Numbered from the stretch's first letter, positions 15,900 through 24,183 are shown. The stretch is DNA of 48,888 nucleotides from CAYRNC01 sp964425645 (GCA_964425645.1 CAYRNC010000005.1:1-48888), one strand, 5' to 3'. Made by a program: numbers and translations. Notes: generated by a model from the sequence alone, not told the origin.

Positions 15900-17564
15900 T
15901 CAGATCAGTATTGCTCCCGTATTTGCGGAGGAAACCAGCCTTGCGTAGCGGGAAAGCCATCCGGAACCGATATCGGCTTTCTTCGGCACCCATCCTGTTT
16001 TTCGAAGGCAAAGCTCTTCATCGGGCAGGCGCAGGTTTATTTTGCTGCCCGGTATATCTATATCGATGATATCGCCTTCCCGAATCAACCCTATCGCCCC
16101 TCCGGATGCTGCCTCAGGAGATACATGGCCTATGGAGGCACCGCGGGAGGCACCGCTGAATCTGCCGTCCGTTATCAGCGCTACACTTTTATCCAGTCCC
16201 ATTCCTGCTAATGCTGATGTGGGCCCCAGCATTTCCCTCATTCCTGGACCGCCTTTTGGGCCTTCGTATCGTATGACCACTATGTCGCCCGGATCGATTG
16301 CGCCCGCATAAATTGCCTTAATGGCATCATCCTCACTGTCGAAGACTCTGGCGGGGCCTGAATGAACAAGCATATTCTCATCTACGGCAGAACGTTTTAC
16401 AACGCAGCCGTCCTTGGCGATATTACCCCATAAAACCGCAATGCCTCCGGTGTTGCTGTAAGGGTTGCCTATAGATCTTATTACCTTTTCATTTTTGTTG
16501 ATACATCCTTCAATGTTTTCTTTTACCGTTTTACCCGTTACGGTTAACAGATTGGTATCAATATGTTTTTCGCGGGACAATTCCGTCATGACGGCAGGAA
16601 TGCCCCCTGCCGCATCGAGATCCTGAATGTGTGTTTTCCCCGCCGGTGCCAGATGGCAGAGGTTAGGTGTTCTGTTGCTTATCTGATTGATTTTGGCAAG
16701 ATCCAAGGTTATACCTGCCTCATTAGCTATGGCAAGGAGATGAAGTACGCTGTTAGTGCTGCAACCGAGGGCCATATCAACTGTGAAAGCATTTACTATT
16801 GCCGCTTCCGTTATTATATCTCCGGTTTTTATATCTTTCTTAACCAGATTAACGATCTGCATGCCGGAATGCTTTGCCAGCTTTATTCTGTCTGAATGAA
16901 CAGCCGGTATGGTTCCGTTTCCCGGTAAAGCCATCCCGATTGCTTCAGTAAGGCAATTCATGGAGTTTGCTGTATACATTCCCGCGCATGAGCCGCACCC
17001 GGGACAGGCAGATTGCTCAATATTGCAAAGTTCATCATCATCCACAGTCCCCGCTTTATATGCTCCTATCGCCTCAAACATGACAGACAGGCTTATATCT
17101 TCGCCTTTATGGGAACCGGCCATCATCGGTCCTCCGCTGCATACAAGCGCAGGGATATTAAGTCTTGCTGCCCCCATAATCATGCCCGGCACTATTTTAT
17201 CGCAATTAGGTACCAGTACAAGGCCGTCAAGGCAGTGGGCCATAGCCATAGTTTCTACGCTGTCGGCAATGATTTCTCTGCTGGGCAAGGAATATTTCAT
17301 GCCCTCGTGGCCCATGGCGATGCCGTCGCATACGCCGATTGCCGGCATCAGGATCGGCGTCCCGCCGCCCATACGTATTCCGGCTTTCACAGCCTCTGCA
17401 ATTTTATCCAGATGGGCATGGCCGGGGACGATTTCACTGAAGGCTGAAATGACTCCGATAAGCGGTTGTTCCAGCTCTTTTTCAGTATATCCCATTGCAT
17501 AAAAAAGTGACCGATGGGGCGCTTTCTCCACTCCCTTTGTTACCTGTTTGCTTTTTAATTCCAT
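15900..17564 (-). CDS. ilvD: dihydroxy-acid dehydratase
   Basis: IlvD dehydrates 2,3-dihydroxy acids to 2-oxo acids, the third shared step of valine and isoleucine synthesis. The protein (554 residues from the ATG at 17564, behind AAAGGTG) has the Fe-S cysteines in PNCDKIVPGMIMG and in CPGCGSCAGMYTANSMNC. It also has CSTNSVLHL and the end motif GRFSGASRGASIGHVSPEA. Length is normal. A frame three codons longer would start with the GTG that forms part of the ribosome site, so it was not used. It is the last gene of ilvBHCD and follows ilvC by 11 bases. Confidence 0.96.
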   Translation of the reverse strand: MELKSKQVTKGVEKAPHRSLFYAMGYTEKELEQPLIGVISAFSEIVPGHAHLDKIAEAVKAGIRMGGGTPILMPAIGVCDGIAMGHEGMKYSLPSREIIADSVETMAMAHCLDGLVLVPNCDKIVPGMIMGAARLNIPALVCSGGPMMAGSHKGEDISLSVMFEAIGAYKAGTVDDDELCNIEQSACPGCGSCAGMYTANSMNCLTEAIGMALPGNGTIPAVHSDRIKLAKHSGMQIVNLVKKDIKTGDIITEAAIVNAFTVDMALGCSTNSVLHLLAIANEAGITLDLAKINQISNRTPNLCHLAPAGKTHIQDLDAAGGIPAVMTELSREKHIDTNLLTVTGKTVKENIEGCINKNEKVIRSIGNPYSNTGGIAVLWGNIAKDGCVVKRSAVDENMLVHSGPARVFDSEDDAIKAIYAGAIDPGDIVVIRYEGPKGGPGMREMLGPTSALAGMGLDKSVALITDGRFSGASRGASIGHVSPEAASGGAIGLIREGDIIDIDIPGSKINLRLPDEELCLRKTGWVPKKADIGSGWLSRYARLVSSANTGAILI

Positions 17565-17575
17565 GTTTTTCACCT

Positions 17576-18571
17576 TTATTTTTTGAGCCAGCTCATCATT
17601 TTACGAAGATTTGCTCCTACAATTTCTACCGGATGCTCCGATTCCATTCGCCGTGAAGCAAGGAAGTTAGCCCTGCATCCGGCCTTATTTTCCGCAATCC
17701 ATTTGGATGCAAATGTTCCGTTTTGAACTTCTTTCAGAATCTTCTTCATTTCTTTTCTGGTTTCTTCAGTAATTATACGGTTGCCTGTAGTGTAATCTCC
17801 GTATTCGGCTGTATCCGATATAGAGTAGCGCATCATGGCAAAACCGCCGCTGTTTACCAGATCTATTATCAGCTTCATCTCGTGCACGCACTCAAAATAT
17901 GCCATTTCGGGTGCATATCCTGCCTCAACCAGCGTATCGAACCCTGCCTTCATCAATTCGGTTACTCCTCCGCAAAGTACTGCCTGTTCACCGAAAAGAT
18001 CAGTTTCAGTTTCTTCTTTAAATGTAGTTTCAAGTATCCCCGCCCTGCCTGCACCTATTCCTGCTGCATAAGCCAGTGCATATTCTTTAGCCTTGCCCGT
18101 GCTGTCTTGATGAACTGCTATCAATGAGGGAACACCTTTGCCTTCTTTGTATTGTGAGCGAACCGTATGTCCCGGTCCCTTCGGTGCAACCATGATAACA
18201 TCACAGCCTTTTGGCGCTTCGATTTGATTGTAGTGAATGTTAAAGCCGTGGGCAAACATAAGTACATTCCCGGGTTTAAGACCGGGAGCAATTTTTTCTT
18301 TGTAGATATCTGCCGCCTTTTCGTCCGGAACAAGCATCATTACAAGATCGGCCGTCTTGGCAGCTTCTTCTACATCCATTACCTTAAGGCCTTCGTTTTC
18401 GGCCTTTTTACAGCTTGCAGAATCCTTGCGCAAGGCTACCACAACATCGTATCCGCTGTCTTTGAGGTTTTGTGCATGGGCGTGCCCCTGGCTGCCGTAT
18501 CCGACTATGGCAATGGTTTTTCCTTTCAATAGGTTTGGGTTGCAATCTGATTCATAATACATTCTTATCAT
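17576..18571 (-). CDS. ilvC: ketol-acid reductoisomerase
   Basis: IlvC isomerises and reduces acetolactate or acetohydroxybutyrate with NAD(P)H and magnesium. The 331-residue product is the short class I form. It has the Rossmann signature IAIVGYGSQGHAHAQNLKDSG (loop GYGSQGHA) and VMMLVPDEKAADIY. The KARI domain has HDxxxTDLFGEQ-like residues (EETETDLFGEQAVLCGG here) and FECVHEMKLIIDL. The beta-alpha loop after GYGSQGHA reads VVVALRKDSAS; its Arg-Lys and Ser suggest NADPH, but this is only inferred. The start has GGAGG eight bases upstream. It lies between ilvH and ilvD. Confidence 0.96.
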   Translation of the reverse strand: MIRMYYESDCNPNLLKGKTIAIVGYGSQGHAHAQNLKDSGYDVVVALRKDSASCKKAENEGLKVMDVEEAAKTADLVMMLVPDEKAADIYKEKIAPGLKPGNVLMFAHGFNIHYNQIEAPKGCDVIMVAPKGPGHTVRSQYKEGKGVPSLIAVHQDSTGKAKEYALAYAAGIGAGRAGILETTFKEETETDLFGEQAVLCGGVTELMKAGFDTLVEAGYAPEMAYFECVHEMKLIIDLVNSGGFAMMRYSISDTAEYGDYTTGNRIITEETRKEMKKILKEVQNGTFASKWIAENKAGCRANFLASRRMESEHPVEIVGANLRKMMSWLKK

Positions 18572-18592
18572 TTTTTTTCCTCCGCTATATAT

Positions 18593-19081
18593 TTAATATT
18601 TAATGCTATCTTTTTCAAGGGCGGTGACACCTGTCCTACACATTTCAATTATTTTGTATTGATTCATTATGTTAAGGAAGGCATCAATTTTTTGGGTGGT
18701 CCCGGTAAGTTCGATTATCATGGAACGGGATGCTAGATCGACGATTTTAGCTTCGTAGATATCTGCTATTTCCCTTAGGGCCGTACGGACAGAGCTGTCT
18801 ATCTCCATTTTTATTAAAAGCAGTTCGCGGCTGAGAGCGATTTTGTCGGCAATTTCATGAACGCTGTACACCTCCTCCAGCTTCGTAGCCTGCTTTATAA
18901 TTTGATCCAGTATTTGTTCATCTCCCGTAACGCTGATGGTGATGTAGGATACCCCCGGATTATTGGTTTCAGACACGGTTAAAGAATCAATATTATAGCC
19001 TCTGCGCCCAAAAAGGCTCGCAATTCTTGCAAGTACGCCGGCATTATTTTGAACGAGAATGGACAGTATGTATTTCTGCAT
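18593..19081 (-). CDS. ilvH: acetolactate synthase small (regulatory) subunit
   Basis: The 162-residue regulatory subunit begins with an ACT domain (ILVQNNAGVLARIASLFGRRGYNIDSL, given here in part as NNAGVLARIASLF and GRRGYNIDSLTV). A C-terminal domain (about 80-160) has ELLLIKME and ELTGTTQKIDAFLN. Such subunits bind valine, raise the activity of the IlvB catalytic subunit and confer feedback inhibition. It follows ilvB by 26 bases with its own GGAGG site. The symbol ilvN is equally used for this family. Confidence 0.94.
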   Translation of the reverse strand: MQKYILSILVQNNAGVLARIASLFGRRGYNIDSLTVSETNNPGVSYITISVTGDEQILDQIIKQATKLEEVYSVHEIADKIALSRELLLIKMEIDSSVRTALREIADIYEAKIVDLASRSMIIELTGTTQKIDAFLNIMNQYKIIEMCRTGVTALEKDSIKY

Positions 19082-19107
19082 TTCATATACCTCCTTATGG
19101 ATGCCGT

Positions 19108-20772
19108 TTATTCAGTGATCACATCGTCAATTGTGAGTCCTGCCGGAATCATAGGCAGCACCTGCTCATCGGTATCTAATAACAGTTCTATGACCGTAGG
19201 GCCCGAATATTTTGCAGCCTTTGTTAAAGCCGATTTAAAATCATCTCTGTCTGCGCATCTTGCACCTTCGGCGCCGTAGGCGTTTGCTGCCATAACGTAA
19301 TTGGTTTTCCTGTCGGGCAGTGTGAAGCAGAAGCGTGATTGATAAAAGCTTTTTTGCCATTGATAAACCATGCCTAAAGACCTGTTGTTAAAAATGACGG
19401 TTATTATGGGAAGGCGGTAGCTGACGGATGTGCAAAGTTCGTTCATATTCATGTGGAAGCTGCCATCTCCTGTAACATGTATAACATGCTTGCCGGGGTG
19501 GGCTGTTGCCGCTCCGATGGCTGCACCGTAACCGTAGCCCATCGTTCCAAGTCCGCCTGAAGTAAGAAAGTGCCGTGGATCGCCGGCCCTTGTATATTGG
19601 GCCGCCCACATTTGATGCTGACCTACATCCGTGGTCATAATTATGTCTTCGCCCATCGTGTCGTAAATATCGTCGATGATCTTTTTAGGGGTCGGCACCG
19701 GATCGGTCTTTTTGATTTTTGTTTCTGATTCCCTGCGAAGAGATATTATCTCCTGTTCCCAGTCTTTTCTTGGTTTTTCATCGATAAGAGGGAGGAGTTC
19801 TGTCAATACATCTTTTACGTCGCCAACCAGGCTGTAATCGATGCTGATATTTTTATTGATTTCTGCGGGATCGATGTCAATATGGATGATTTTTGAGTTT
19901 TTTGCAAAGTGGCCGGTATTTGTTGCCACTCGATCGGAAAAACGCATGCCCACAGCCAAAAGGATATCCGCCCTTTCTACCGCGTTATAGGCGTGGATGT
20001 TGCCGTGCATACCTATGAGGCCTAAACTTTTAGGTTCATCATGCTTCAGCACTCCTGTGCCCATAATGGTATGGCAGCCGGGCATGGACATTTTTTTCAG
20101 AAATTCCCTGACGATCTCTGAGGCATCGGATGCGACTACTCCGCCTCCAAACAGCATTACGGGGCGTTTGCATGAATTCAGGATCTTCGCAATTTCTTCA
20201 ATTTCGTTGCGGTCATAATGCAATATTTTTTTATGGATCATCTGTTTTACCGGCGTATAATCGGTGAAAGCCGCTGAAACATCTTTGGGTATGTCCACTA
20301 ATACAGGTCCCGGTCGGCCGCTTTTCGCGATTCTAAAGGCGGAGCGAAGAGTGTCGGCCATTTGATTTACATCCCGCACCACATAGTTATGCTTTGTAAT
20401 CGGCATGGTGATGCCTGTAATATAAACCTCCTGAAAGCTGTCTTTGCCCAGCAGGTCCGTGCTCACATTCCCGGTTATCGCCACCATTGGTATTGAATCC
20501 ATATATGCAGTGGCTATGCCGGTGACTAAATTTGTTGCTCCCGGACCGGATGTGGCAAATACGACGCCGGTTTTGCCGGTTGATCGCGCGTATCCGTCGG
20601 CGGCGTGAGCGGCACCTTGTTCATGAGCGGTCATCACATGGTGTATGCGGTCCTTATAATCATAAAGAGCATCATAAATGTTCAGCACTGCACCTCCCGG
20701 ATATCCGAAAATAGTGTCTACTCCCTGTTCCATCAGTACTTCCATCAGGATTTGCGATCCATTGAGTTTCAT
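19108..20772 (-). CDS. ilvB: acetolactate synthase large (catalytic) subunit
   Basis: IlvB uses thiamine diphosphate and FAD to condense pyruvate with pyruvate or 2-oxobutyrate, the first branched-chain step. The 554-residue protein starts MKLNGSQILMEVLMEQGV, with GGAGG seven bases before the ATG at 20772; a longer frame to 20820 would enter the T-box terminator. Visible parts are the N-terminal ThDP domain (IFGYPGGAVLNIYDAL, with the catalytic Glu region HEQGAAHAADGYARS), the central FAD-binding domain, and the C-terminal ThDP motif GDGSFHMNMNELCT. Length is normal. Expression should respond to valine tRNA charging through the leader. Confidence 0.96.
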   Translation of the reverse strand: MKLNGSQILMEVLMEQGVDTIFGYPGGAVLNIYDALYDYKDRIHHVMTAHEQGAAHAADGYARSTGKTGVVFATSGPGATNLVTGIATAYMDSIPMVAITGNVSTDLLGKDSFQEVYITGITMPITKHNYVVRDVNQMADTLRSAFRIAKSGRPGPVLVDIPKDVSAAFTDYTPVKQMIHKKILHYDRNEIEEIAKILNSCKRPVMLFGGGVVASDASEIVREFLKKMSMPGCHTIMGTGVLKHDEPKSLGLIGMHGNIHAYNAVERADILLAVGMRFSDRVATNTGHFAKNSKIIHIDIDPAEINKNISIDYSLVGDVKDVLTELLPLIDEKPRKDWEQEIISLRRESETKIKKTDPVPTPKKIIDDIYDTMGEDIIMTTDVGQHQMWAAQYTRAGDPRHFLTSGGLGTMGYGYGAAIGAATAHPGKHVIHVTGDGSFHMNMNELCTSVSYRLPIITVIFNNRSLGMVYQWQKSFYQSRFCFTLPDRKTNYVMAANAYGAEGARCADRDDFKSALTKAAKYSGPTVIELLLDTDEQVLPMIPAGLTIDDVITE

Positions 20773-20800
20773 TTTATTGCCTCCAATTGATTTTAGGTAT

Positions 20801-21090
20801 AAAAAAAGTCTTTGCCCCATTTAAGAGACAAAGACGAGATTCTCTGCGGTACCACTCTTATTGCCGTCTATTTCGAAAGACAGACAGCCCCTTTTTCATC
20901 TGCTCATTTGCAAAATGATTACACTTTAACGGGTGTTAATCGTTTAGGCTTACCCAGTAACCCTTCAGCCAAAAAGCTCCAAGGTGACTTTCAAACAGGT
21001 CGGATACTGTCTTTCAGCGGGTGACAGCTCTCTTTGATCCGGTACGCTGTGCTACTTTTCCTTATCGCAGCCTTTATCCGTGTTTATATT
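20801..21090 (-). promoter_or_regulatory. T-box riboswitch, valine specifier, controls ilvBHCD
   Basis: On the minus strand the T-box sequence AAGAGTGGTACCGCAGAGA is followed by the terminator GTCTTTG..CAAAGAC with seven T (20836-20801). Stem I reads AAGGAAAAGTAGC on the 5' side and GAAAGTCACCTTGGAGC on the 3' side; AAGG pairs with CCTT. The codon ahead of the unpaired A is GTC (20988-20986), valine. Uncharged valine tRNA is therefore the expected inducer of the operon. Confidence 0.92.
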
Positions 21091-21097
21091 AAAAAAT

Positions 21098-21126
21098 ATT
21101 TTACTCGTATTTTTGATACCTGTCAA
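21098..21126 (-). promoter_or_regulatory. promoter of the ilv operon leader
   Basis: TTGACA (21126-21121), 17-base spacer, TAAAAT (21103-21098) on the minus strand. The -35 box lies 16 bases beyond the cotJC stop. Confidence 0.75.
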
Positions 21127-21141
21127 GTATAAATTCTTGCT

Positions 21142-21672
21142 TTATCGACCGCATTCAGGTTTGGTCAGATCAAAGGATGGGTTTATAGCGTAGAAATTTT
21201 TTGAATTTAAATGATCCTGAATTATTCTTAGGCCTTCACCAAAGCGTTGGAAGTGAACGACTTCTCTGGCTCTAAGGAATTTCAGCGGATCCCTGACCTC
21301 CGGATTATCTATGAGGCGCAGCAGATTATCATAAACAGTTCTGGCTTTTTGTTCAGCTGCCATATCTTCTACCAGGTCTGTAATAGGGTCGCCTTTCGAT
21401 TGGAAGTACGTAGCAGTGAATGGGGAGCCCGATGCCGCCTGGGGATAGAGCCCCACTGTATGATCCACAAAGTATTTATCCAGTCCTGATGCTTTTATTT
21501 CTTCTAAGGACAGATCCTTTGTCAATTGATGCACGATGGCGCAGACTATTTCCATATGGGCCATTTCCTCGGTGCCGATATCCGTAAGTATGCCGGCTAC
21601 TTGTTTATAGGGCATGCTGTATCTTTGGGAAAGATAGCGCTGTGACGCTGCCAGTTCTCCATCCGCTCCCCC
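21142..21672 (-). CDS. cotJC: cotJC, 3' part (C-terminal 176 residues), split by the element
   Basis: This is the larger part of CotJC, a manganese-catalase-like ferritin-fold spore coat protein. From the junction at 21672 the frame reads GGADGELAASQRYLSQRYSM, then ILTDIGTEEMAHMEIV with metal-site Glu and His, TATYFQSKGDPITDLVEDMA, and FLRAREVVHFQRFGEGL. It has no start codon or ribosome site of its own at the junction; an internal ATG at 21615 would cut into the first helix of the four-helix bundle. It therefore should be made only after excision joins it to the 5' part at 23807-23920. The rebuilt protein has 205 residues, close to the usual CotJC length. Confidence 0.93.
   Translation of the reverse strand, partial: GGADGELAASQRYLSQRYSMPYKQVAGILTDIGTEEMAHMEIVCAIVHQLTKDLSLEEIKASGLDKYFVDHTVGLYPQAASGSPFTATYFQSKGDPITDLVEDMAAEQKARTVYDNLLRLIDNPEVRDPLKFLRAREVVHFQRFGEGLRIIQDHLNSKNFYAINPSFDLTKPECGR
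21664..21672 (-). repeat. 9-bp core repeat at the recombinase-proximal junction
   Basis: GGGGGAGCG on the minus strand, identical to the copy at 23833-23825. It is the likely crossover region of the element. Confidence 0.85.
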
Positions 21673-21685
21673 AAACGGAATCAGG

Positions 21686-23092
21686 CTATAATTTAATGTA
21701 AACCGTAAGCCTTTCTGAAGGGCGTGAAAAAACCGCCTTTTCCACTATGCTTGATAAAAAGGCACTCTTTTGTGCGGCAGTAATGTTTCCGTTTAATACA
21801 TCTAAAACAGTGAATACTTTTTTTTGCGCTCCCTCTGTCTTATGACGAATGCTTTGAAGTTCATCCATCTTTAAATCGATTTTTCCCGTCACCGCTTTCT
21901 TGTTTTCGGCATAATCCTTAAGGGTATCGATACCGCAAAGATATGCATTTTTCGCCTTATAGATGGCCATGTTAAGTCTGTCAATTTCTGTTTTAATCAG
22001 TTCTGCTTCCTTAAGTACGGCATTGATCTTTGGGATATATATTTGAGATGATGTTATTTCAGACAGCGCGGCGAATAAGGCCTTTTCCGCTTTGTTCTTT
22101 TGAATGTAATGAGAAAACCTGCAGCTTCCATGAGAATATCCGATGCATTGAAAACCGTTATTCGCATTTGAGTAGGCCAGGGTAGATCCGCAGCTTCCGC
22201 ATTTTAAAATACCGGAAAGGAAGTGTTTCTTTGTTTCAAAAGGGCGGCTTCTCCCTCCATTTGCCTTTTCGCTCATTTTCGATTTTACTTTTTCATATGT
22301 ATACTCGCTGATAATAGGTTCATGGTTCGATTTAATGATTATCGTGTCCGGACTGTCGAAAATTCTGTTTGATACAGTCTTTTCAGGGGACCACCTGGCA
22401 TACCCTTTATACGTTGGGTTGTTAAGGATGTATTCTATGCTGCGACTTTCAAACGCATTGCCGCGCCTGGTCCGTACCCCTAAAGCATTAAGTCTTCGGG
22501 CGATGGAGAAGAAGCTGTCCCCGGCAAGATACCGCTCATATATCAGCTTAATATATTTCGCCTCCTCTTCAACGATAACTAGCGGTTTGCCCGCCTCCTT
22601 TCTATAACCGAAGGGGGGTGCTGTTTGTATCTCCCCTCTTTGTGCTTTCTCTTTCATGCCTTTTTTTACTTCGCCGGAGAGGTTAACGCTATAGTATTCG
22701 TCCATAGCTTCATGCATTGCCTCAATTACAACGGAGAATTTATCGTCGGTTATCGGTTCAGTTACGCTAACGATATCTATGCCGCATTTTTTTCTGAGCA
22801 TTGTCTTGTAAACTATACTGTCCTCGCGGTTACGTGCAAAGCGGCTGAATTTATGCACCAAAATAAGATCGAACAGTTTCTTTTCAGATTTCGCAAGGCG
22901 AATCATTTCCATAAAAGCCGGTCGATTTTCTGCAAAACGGCCCGATATTCCGTCATCCCGAAAAATGAATCTATCGTCGATCCGTATTTTGTTTTGTTTC
23001 GCGTATTCCCGGATGGTCTTAAGCTGGGCATCGGGCGAGTATTCGGTTTGATCCGCAGTGCTTACGCGGATATAGGCGGCGGCGATTTTCAT
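21686..23092 (-). CDS. large serine recombinase (SpoIVCA-like)
   Basis: The 468-residue protein is a large serine recombinase. The resolvase domain has nucleophile Ser11 in AAYIRVS, with KFSRFARNREDS (Arg motif, about 81-92). The recombinase domain has APPFGYRKEAG and LNALGVRTRRG (about 158-300). A zinc ribbon follows (Cys298, Cys301, Cys316, Cys324), then a coiled coil (about 355-430). It lies at one end of the element with its stop 13 bases from the core repeat, as usual for integrases next to att. It runs in the cotJ direction, so mother-cell transcription of cotJA-cotJB could read into it. No strong ribosome site precedes the ATG, hinting at low expression. Confidence 0.93.
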   Translation of the reverse strand: MKIAAAYIRVSTADQTEYSPDAQLKTIREYAKQNKIRIDDRFIFRDDGISGRFAENRPAFMEMIRLAKSEKKLFDLILVHKFSRFARNREDSIVYKTMLRKKCGIDIVSVTEPITDDKFSVVIEAMHEAMDEYYSVNLSGEVKKGMKEKAQRGEIQTAPPFGYRKEAGKPLVIVEEEAKYIKLIYERYLAGDSFFSIARRLNALGVRTRRGNAFESRSIEYILNNPTYKGYARWSPEKTVSNRIFDSPDTIIIKSNHEPIISEYTYEKVKSKMSEKANGGRSRPFETKKHFLSGILKCGSCGSTLAYSNANNGFQCIGYSHGSCRFSHYIQKNKAEKALFAALSEITSSQIYIPKINAVLKEAELIKTEIDRLNMAIYKAKNAYLCGIDTLKDYAENKKAVTGKIDLKMDELQSIRHKTEGAQKKVFTVLDVLNGNITAAQKSAFLSSIVEKAVFSRPSERLTVYIKL

Positions 23093-23174
23093 AATCAGAG
23101 TGGGCCAAAGTGACAGCTATCGGTACATTATATTGTTTTATGCGGAATATGATGTATTGAAAAGGGGGAGGAAT

Positions 23175-23360
23175 ATGGCTGTTAAGGCTTCCGTAATATT
23201 GGTAATCTACAAGAATGAAAAAAGGGAAGAGCGGCGCTGGGATGCTATTCCGATGAAAGAAAAGCATGCCATATCAGAATGTATAACCGGTAAATTCATG
23301 GATGCGGCCGGTTATTCGGCGGCAGACAAAAGGCGGGGAAAGGCTGAAGAAATGCAGTAA
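23175..23360 (+). CDS. 61-residue basic protein in the element; candidate directionality factor
   Basis: A short protein (MAVKASVILVIYKNEKREE at the start, ending KRRGKAEEMQ) with a strong GGGGGAGG site six bases before the ATG. It is transcribed away from the recombinase, with about 80 bases between the starts. It is rich in Lys, Arg and Glu and has no membrane segment. I do not recognise a family. By position it is the natural candidate for a recombination directionality factor, the small protein that turns serine integrases toward excision (SP-beta SprB is about this size). This is inference from context only. Confidence 0.6.
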   Translation: MAVKASVILVIYKNEKREERRWDAIPMKEKHAISECITGKFMDAAGYSAADKRRGKAEEMQ

Positions 23361-23363
23361 TTA

Positions 23364-23723
23364 TTAAAGATGGGGAGTGTAGTCCGTTGACTTATTGAAT
23401 ATTACATCGTTGCCGCTTTGATATCTCTTAACCTGTATAAATATGAAAAAGCCTGCAAAGAATCCCATGATGCTCAACATACATGCCAAGCCGATCACTA
23501 CGCTTGCCAAAATATTAGAAGACATCAGATAGTACAGATAAATGCACACTATACCTGACAGTATAAGAATTAGAATGCTTATTATCTTAAGCGATAGAAA
23601 CGGAAGGATGTATTCTGTACCAAGAGATATGGCTGCGTTTAACAGCATTATCGTAAAGACTATGATTTTCCCTTTTGACAATATAAGATCTTTTCGGTCA
23701 GAAGGTATATTTTTTTTCGTCAT
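23364..23723 (-). CDS. small three-helix membrane protein carried by the element
   Basis: The 119-residue product has a short charged N-terminus (MTKKNIPSDRKD). Three hydrophobic segments follow (about 19-41, 45-67, 72-97), then a polar tail ending KSTDYTPHL. The start has GGGGG seven bases upstream. I do not recognise a family. It converges on the 61-residue gene with a 3-base gap and lies between the cotJC 5' part and the recombinase. It may be cargo with no role in excision. Confidence 0.6.
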   Translation of the reverse strand: MTKKNIPSDRKDLILSKGKIIVFTIMLLNAAISLGTEYILPFLSLKIISILILILSGIVCIYLYYLMSSNILASVVIGLACMLSIMGFFAGFFIFIQVKRYQSGNDVIFNKSTDYTPHL

Positions 23724-23806
23724 AGGATTACCCCCAATGCTAAAAACATAACTGCTTTAGTCATCATCATACTATTTTTAGTCGATTCGGTCAATTGCGG
23801 TTTCGG

Positions 23807-23920
23807 TTATATGTTATTTCCGTTCGCTCCCCCGAATTGCGTTATAACGATTTGGGCTGCTTTAGCATCCGGTTTTTTAATGTTTACCGGATATTGAAGT
23901 TTCTTTTCGTAAATCCACAT
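23807..23920 (-). CDS. cotJC: cotJC, 5' part (N-terminal 29 residues plus element-encoded tail)
   Basis: The frame starts at an ATG two bases after the cotJB stop and reads MWIYEKKLQYPVNIKK, then PDAKAAQIVITQFGGA, the standard CotJC N-terminus. At the core repeat (23833-23825) it enters the element and ends after NGNNI with a stop at 23809-23807. Unexcised, the cell would make a 37-residue truncated peptide. The codon phase at the repeat equals that of the 3' part at 21672. The GGCAGGTATGAT stretch at the end of cotJB serves as ribosome site. Confidence 0.93.
   Translation of the reverse strand: MWIYEKKLQYPVNIKKPDAKAAQIVITQFGGANGNNI
23825..23833 (-). repeat. 9-bp core repeat at the cotJB-proximal junction
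   Basis: GGGGGAGCG on the minus strand, second copy of the crossover repeat. Inside the element it is followed directly by AACGGAA, the partner of TTCCGTT at the other end. Confidence 0.85.
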
Positions 23921-23921
23921 A

Positions 23922-24182
23922 TCATACCTGCCTTTCCCAGGGCCACGGGGTATCGACCCAGACGAAACGATCGGTTGCCTCAACGTTATCCGCAGTTAGA
24001 GGACCAAATTTTTCAGTGTACTCATTTTCTGTTTCCTGCTTAAGTTTTCTGAATTTCTGGTAGTAACTAAGGGCCGTTTGGTCATCGGGATGGCTTTGCA
24101 GAAATAAGGTGATATCGTCCAGGACGAAATCCTGGGCCTGAAGCGTTCTCATCAACGCTTCTTTAGTTGTAGTATCCGCCAT
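23922..24182 (-). CDS. cotJB: spore coat protein CotJB
   Basis: The 86-residue protein matches CotJB: LMRTLQAQDFVLDDITLFLQ, HPDDQTALSYYQKF, and the end FVWVDTPWPWERQV. It is part of the CotJABC set found in the coat inner layers. The ATG at 24182 is two bases after the cotJA stop, with AAGGGAG as ribosome site inside the cotJA tail. A GTG at 24203 in the same frame is part of cotJA and less likely. Confidence 0.92.
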   Translation of the reverse strand: MADTTTKEALMRTLQAQDFVLDDITLFLQSHPDDQTALSYYQKFRKLKQETENEYTEKFGPLTADNVEATDRFVWVDTPWPWERQV

Positions 24183-24183
24183 A

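Larger units (their letters stand above)
21664..23833 (-). mobile_element. serine-recombinase intervening element inside cotJC
   Basis: The element (2,161 bp core to core) splits cotJC. Its ends carry the direct repeat GGGGGAGCG in identical codon phase (GGG GGA GCG, Gly-Gly-Ala). Excision leaves one repeat and rebuilds the conserved QFGGADGELAAS of CotJC. The joined inner ends would form an attP with the core flanked by a perfect 7-bp inverted repeat, TTCCGTT and AACGGAA. Contents on the minus strand are a 119-residue membrane protein and the recombinase; on the plus strand there is a 61-residue protein. This matches the logic of skin (sigK, SpoIVCA recombinase) and SP-beta (spsM) in Bacillus, where the mother cell excises the element during sporulation. 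Confidence 0.92.

Noticed and set aside
23093..23174. Sigma-E promoters for the divergent recombinase and 61-residue gene
   Set aside because: Several ATATT- and CATA-like words occur, but none pairs -35 and -10 boxes at correct spacing with good matches.
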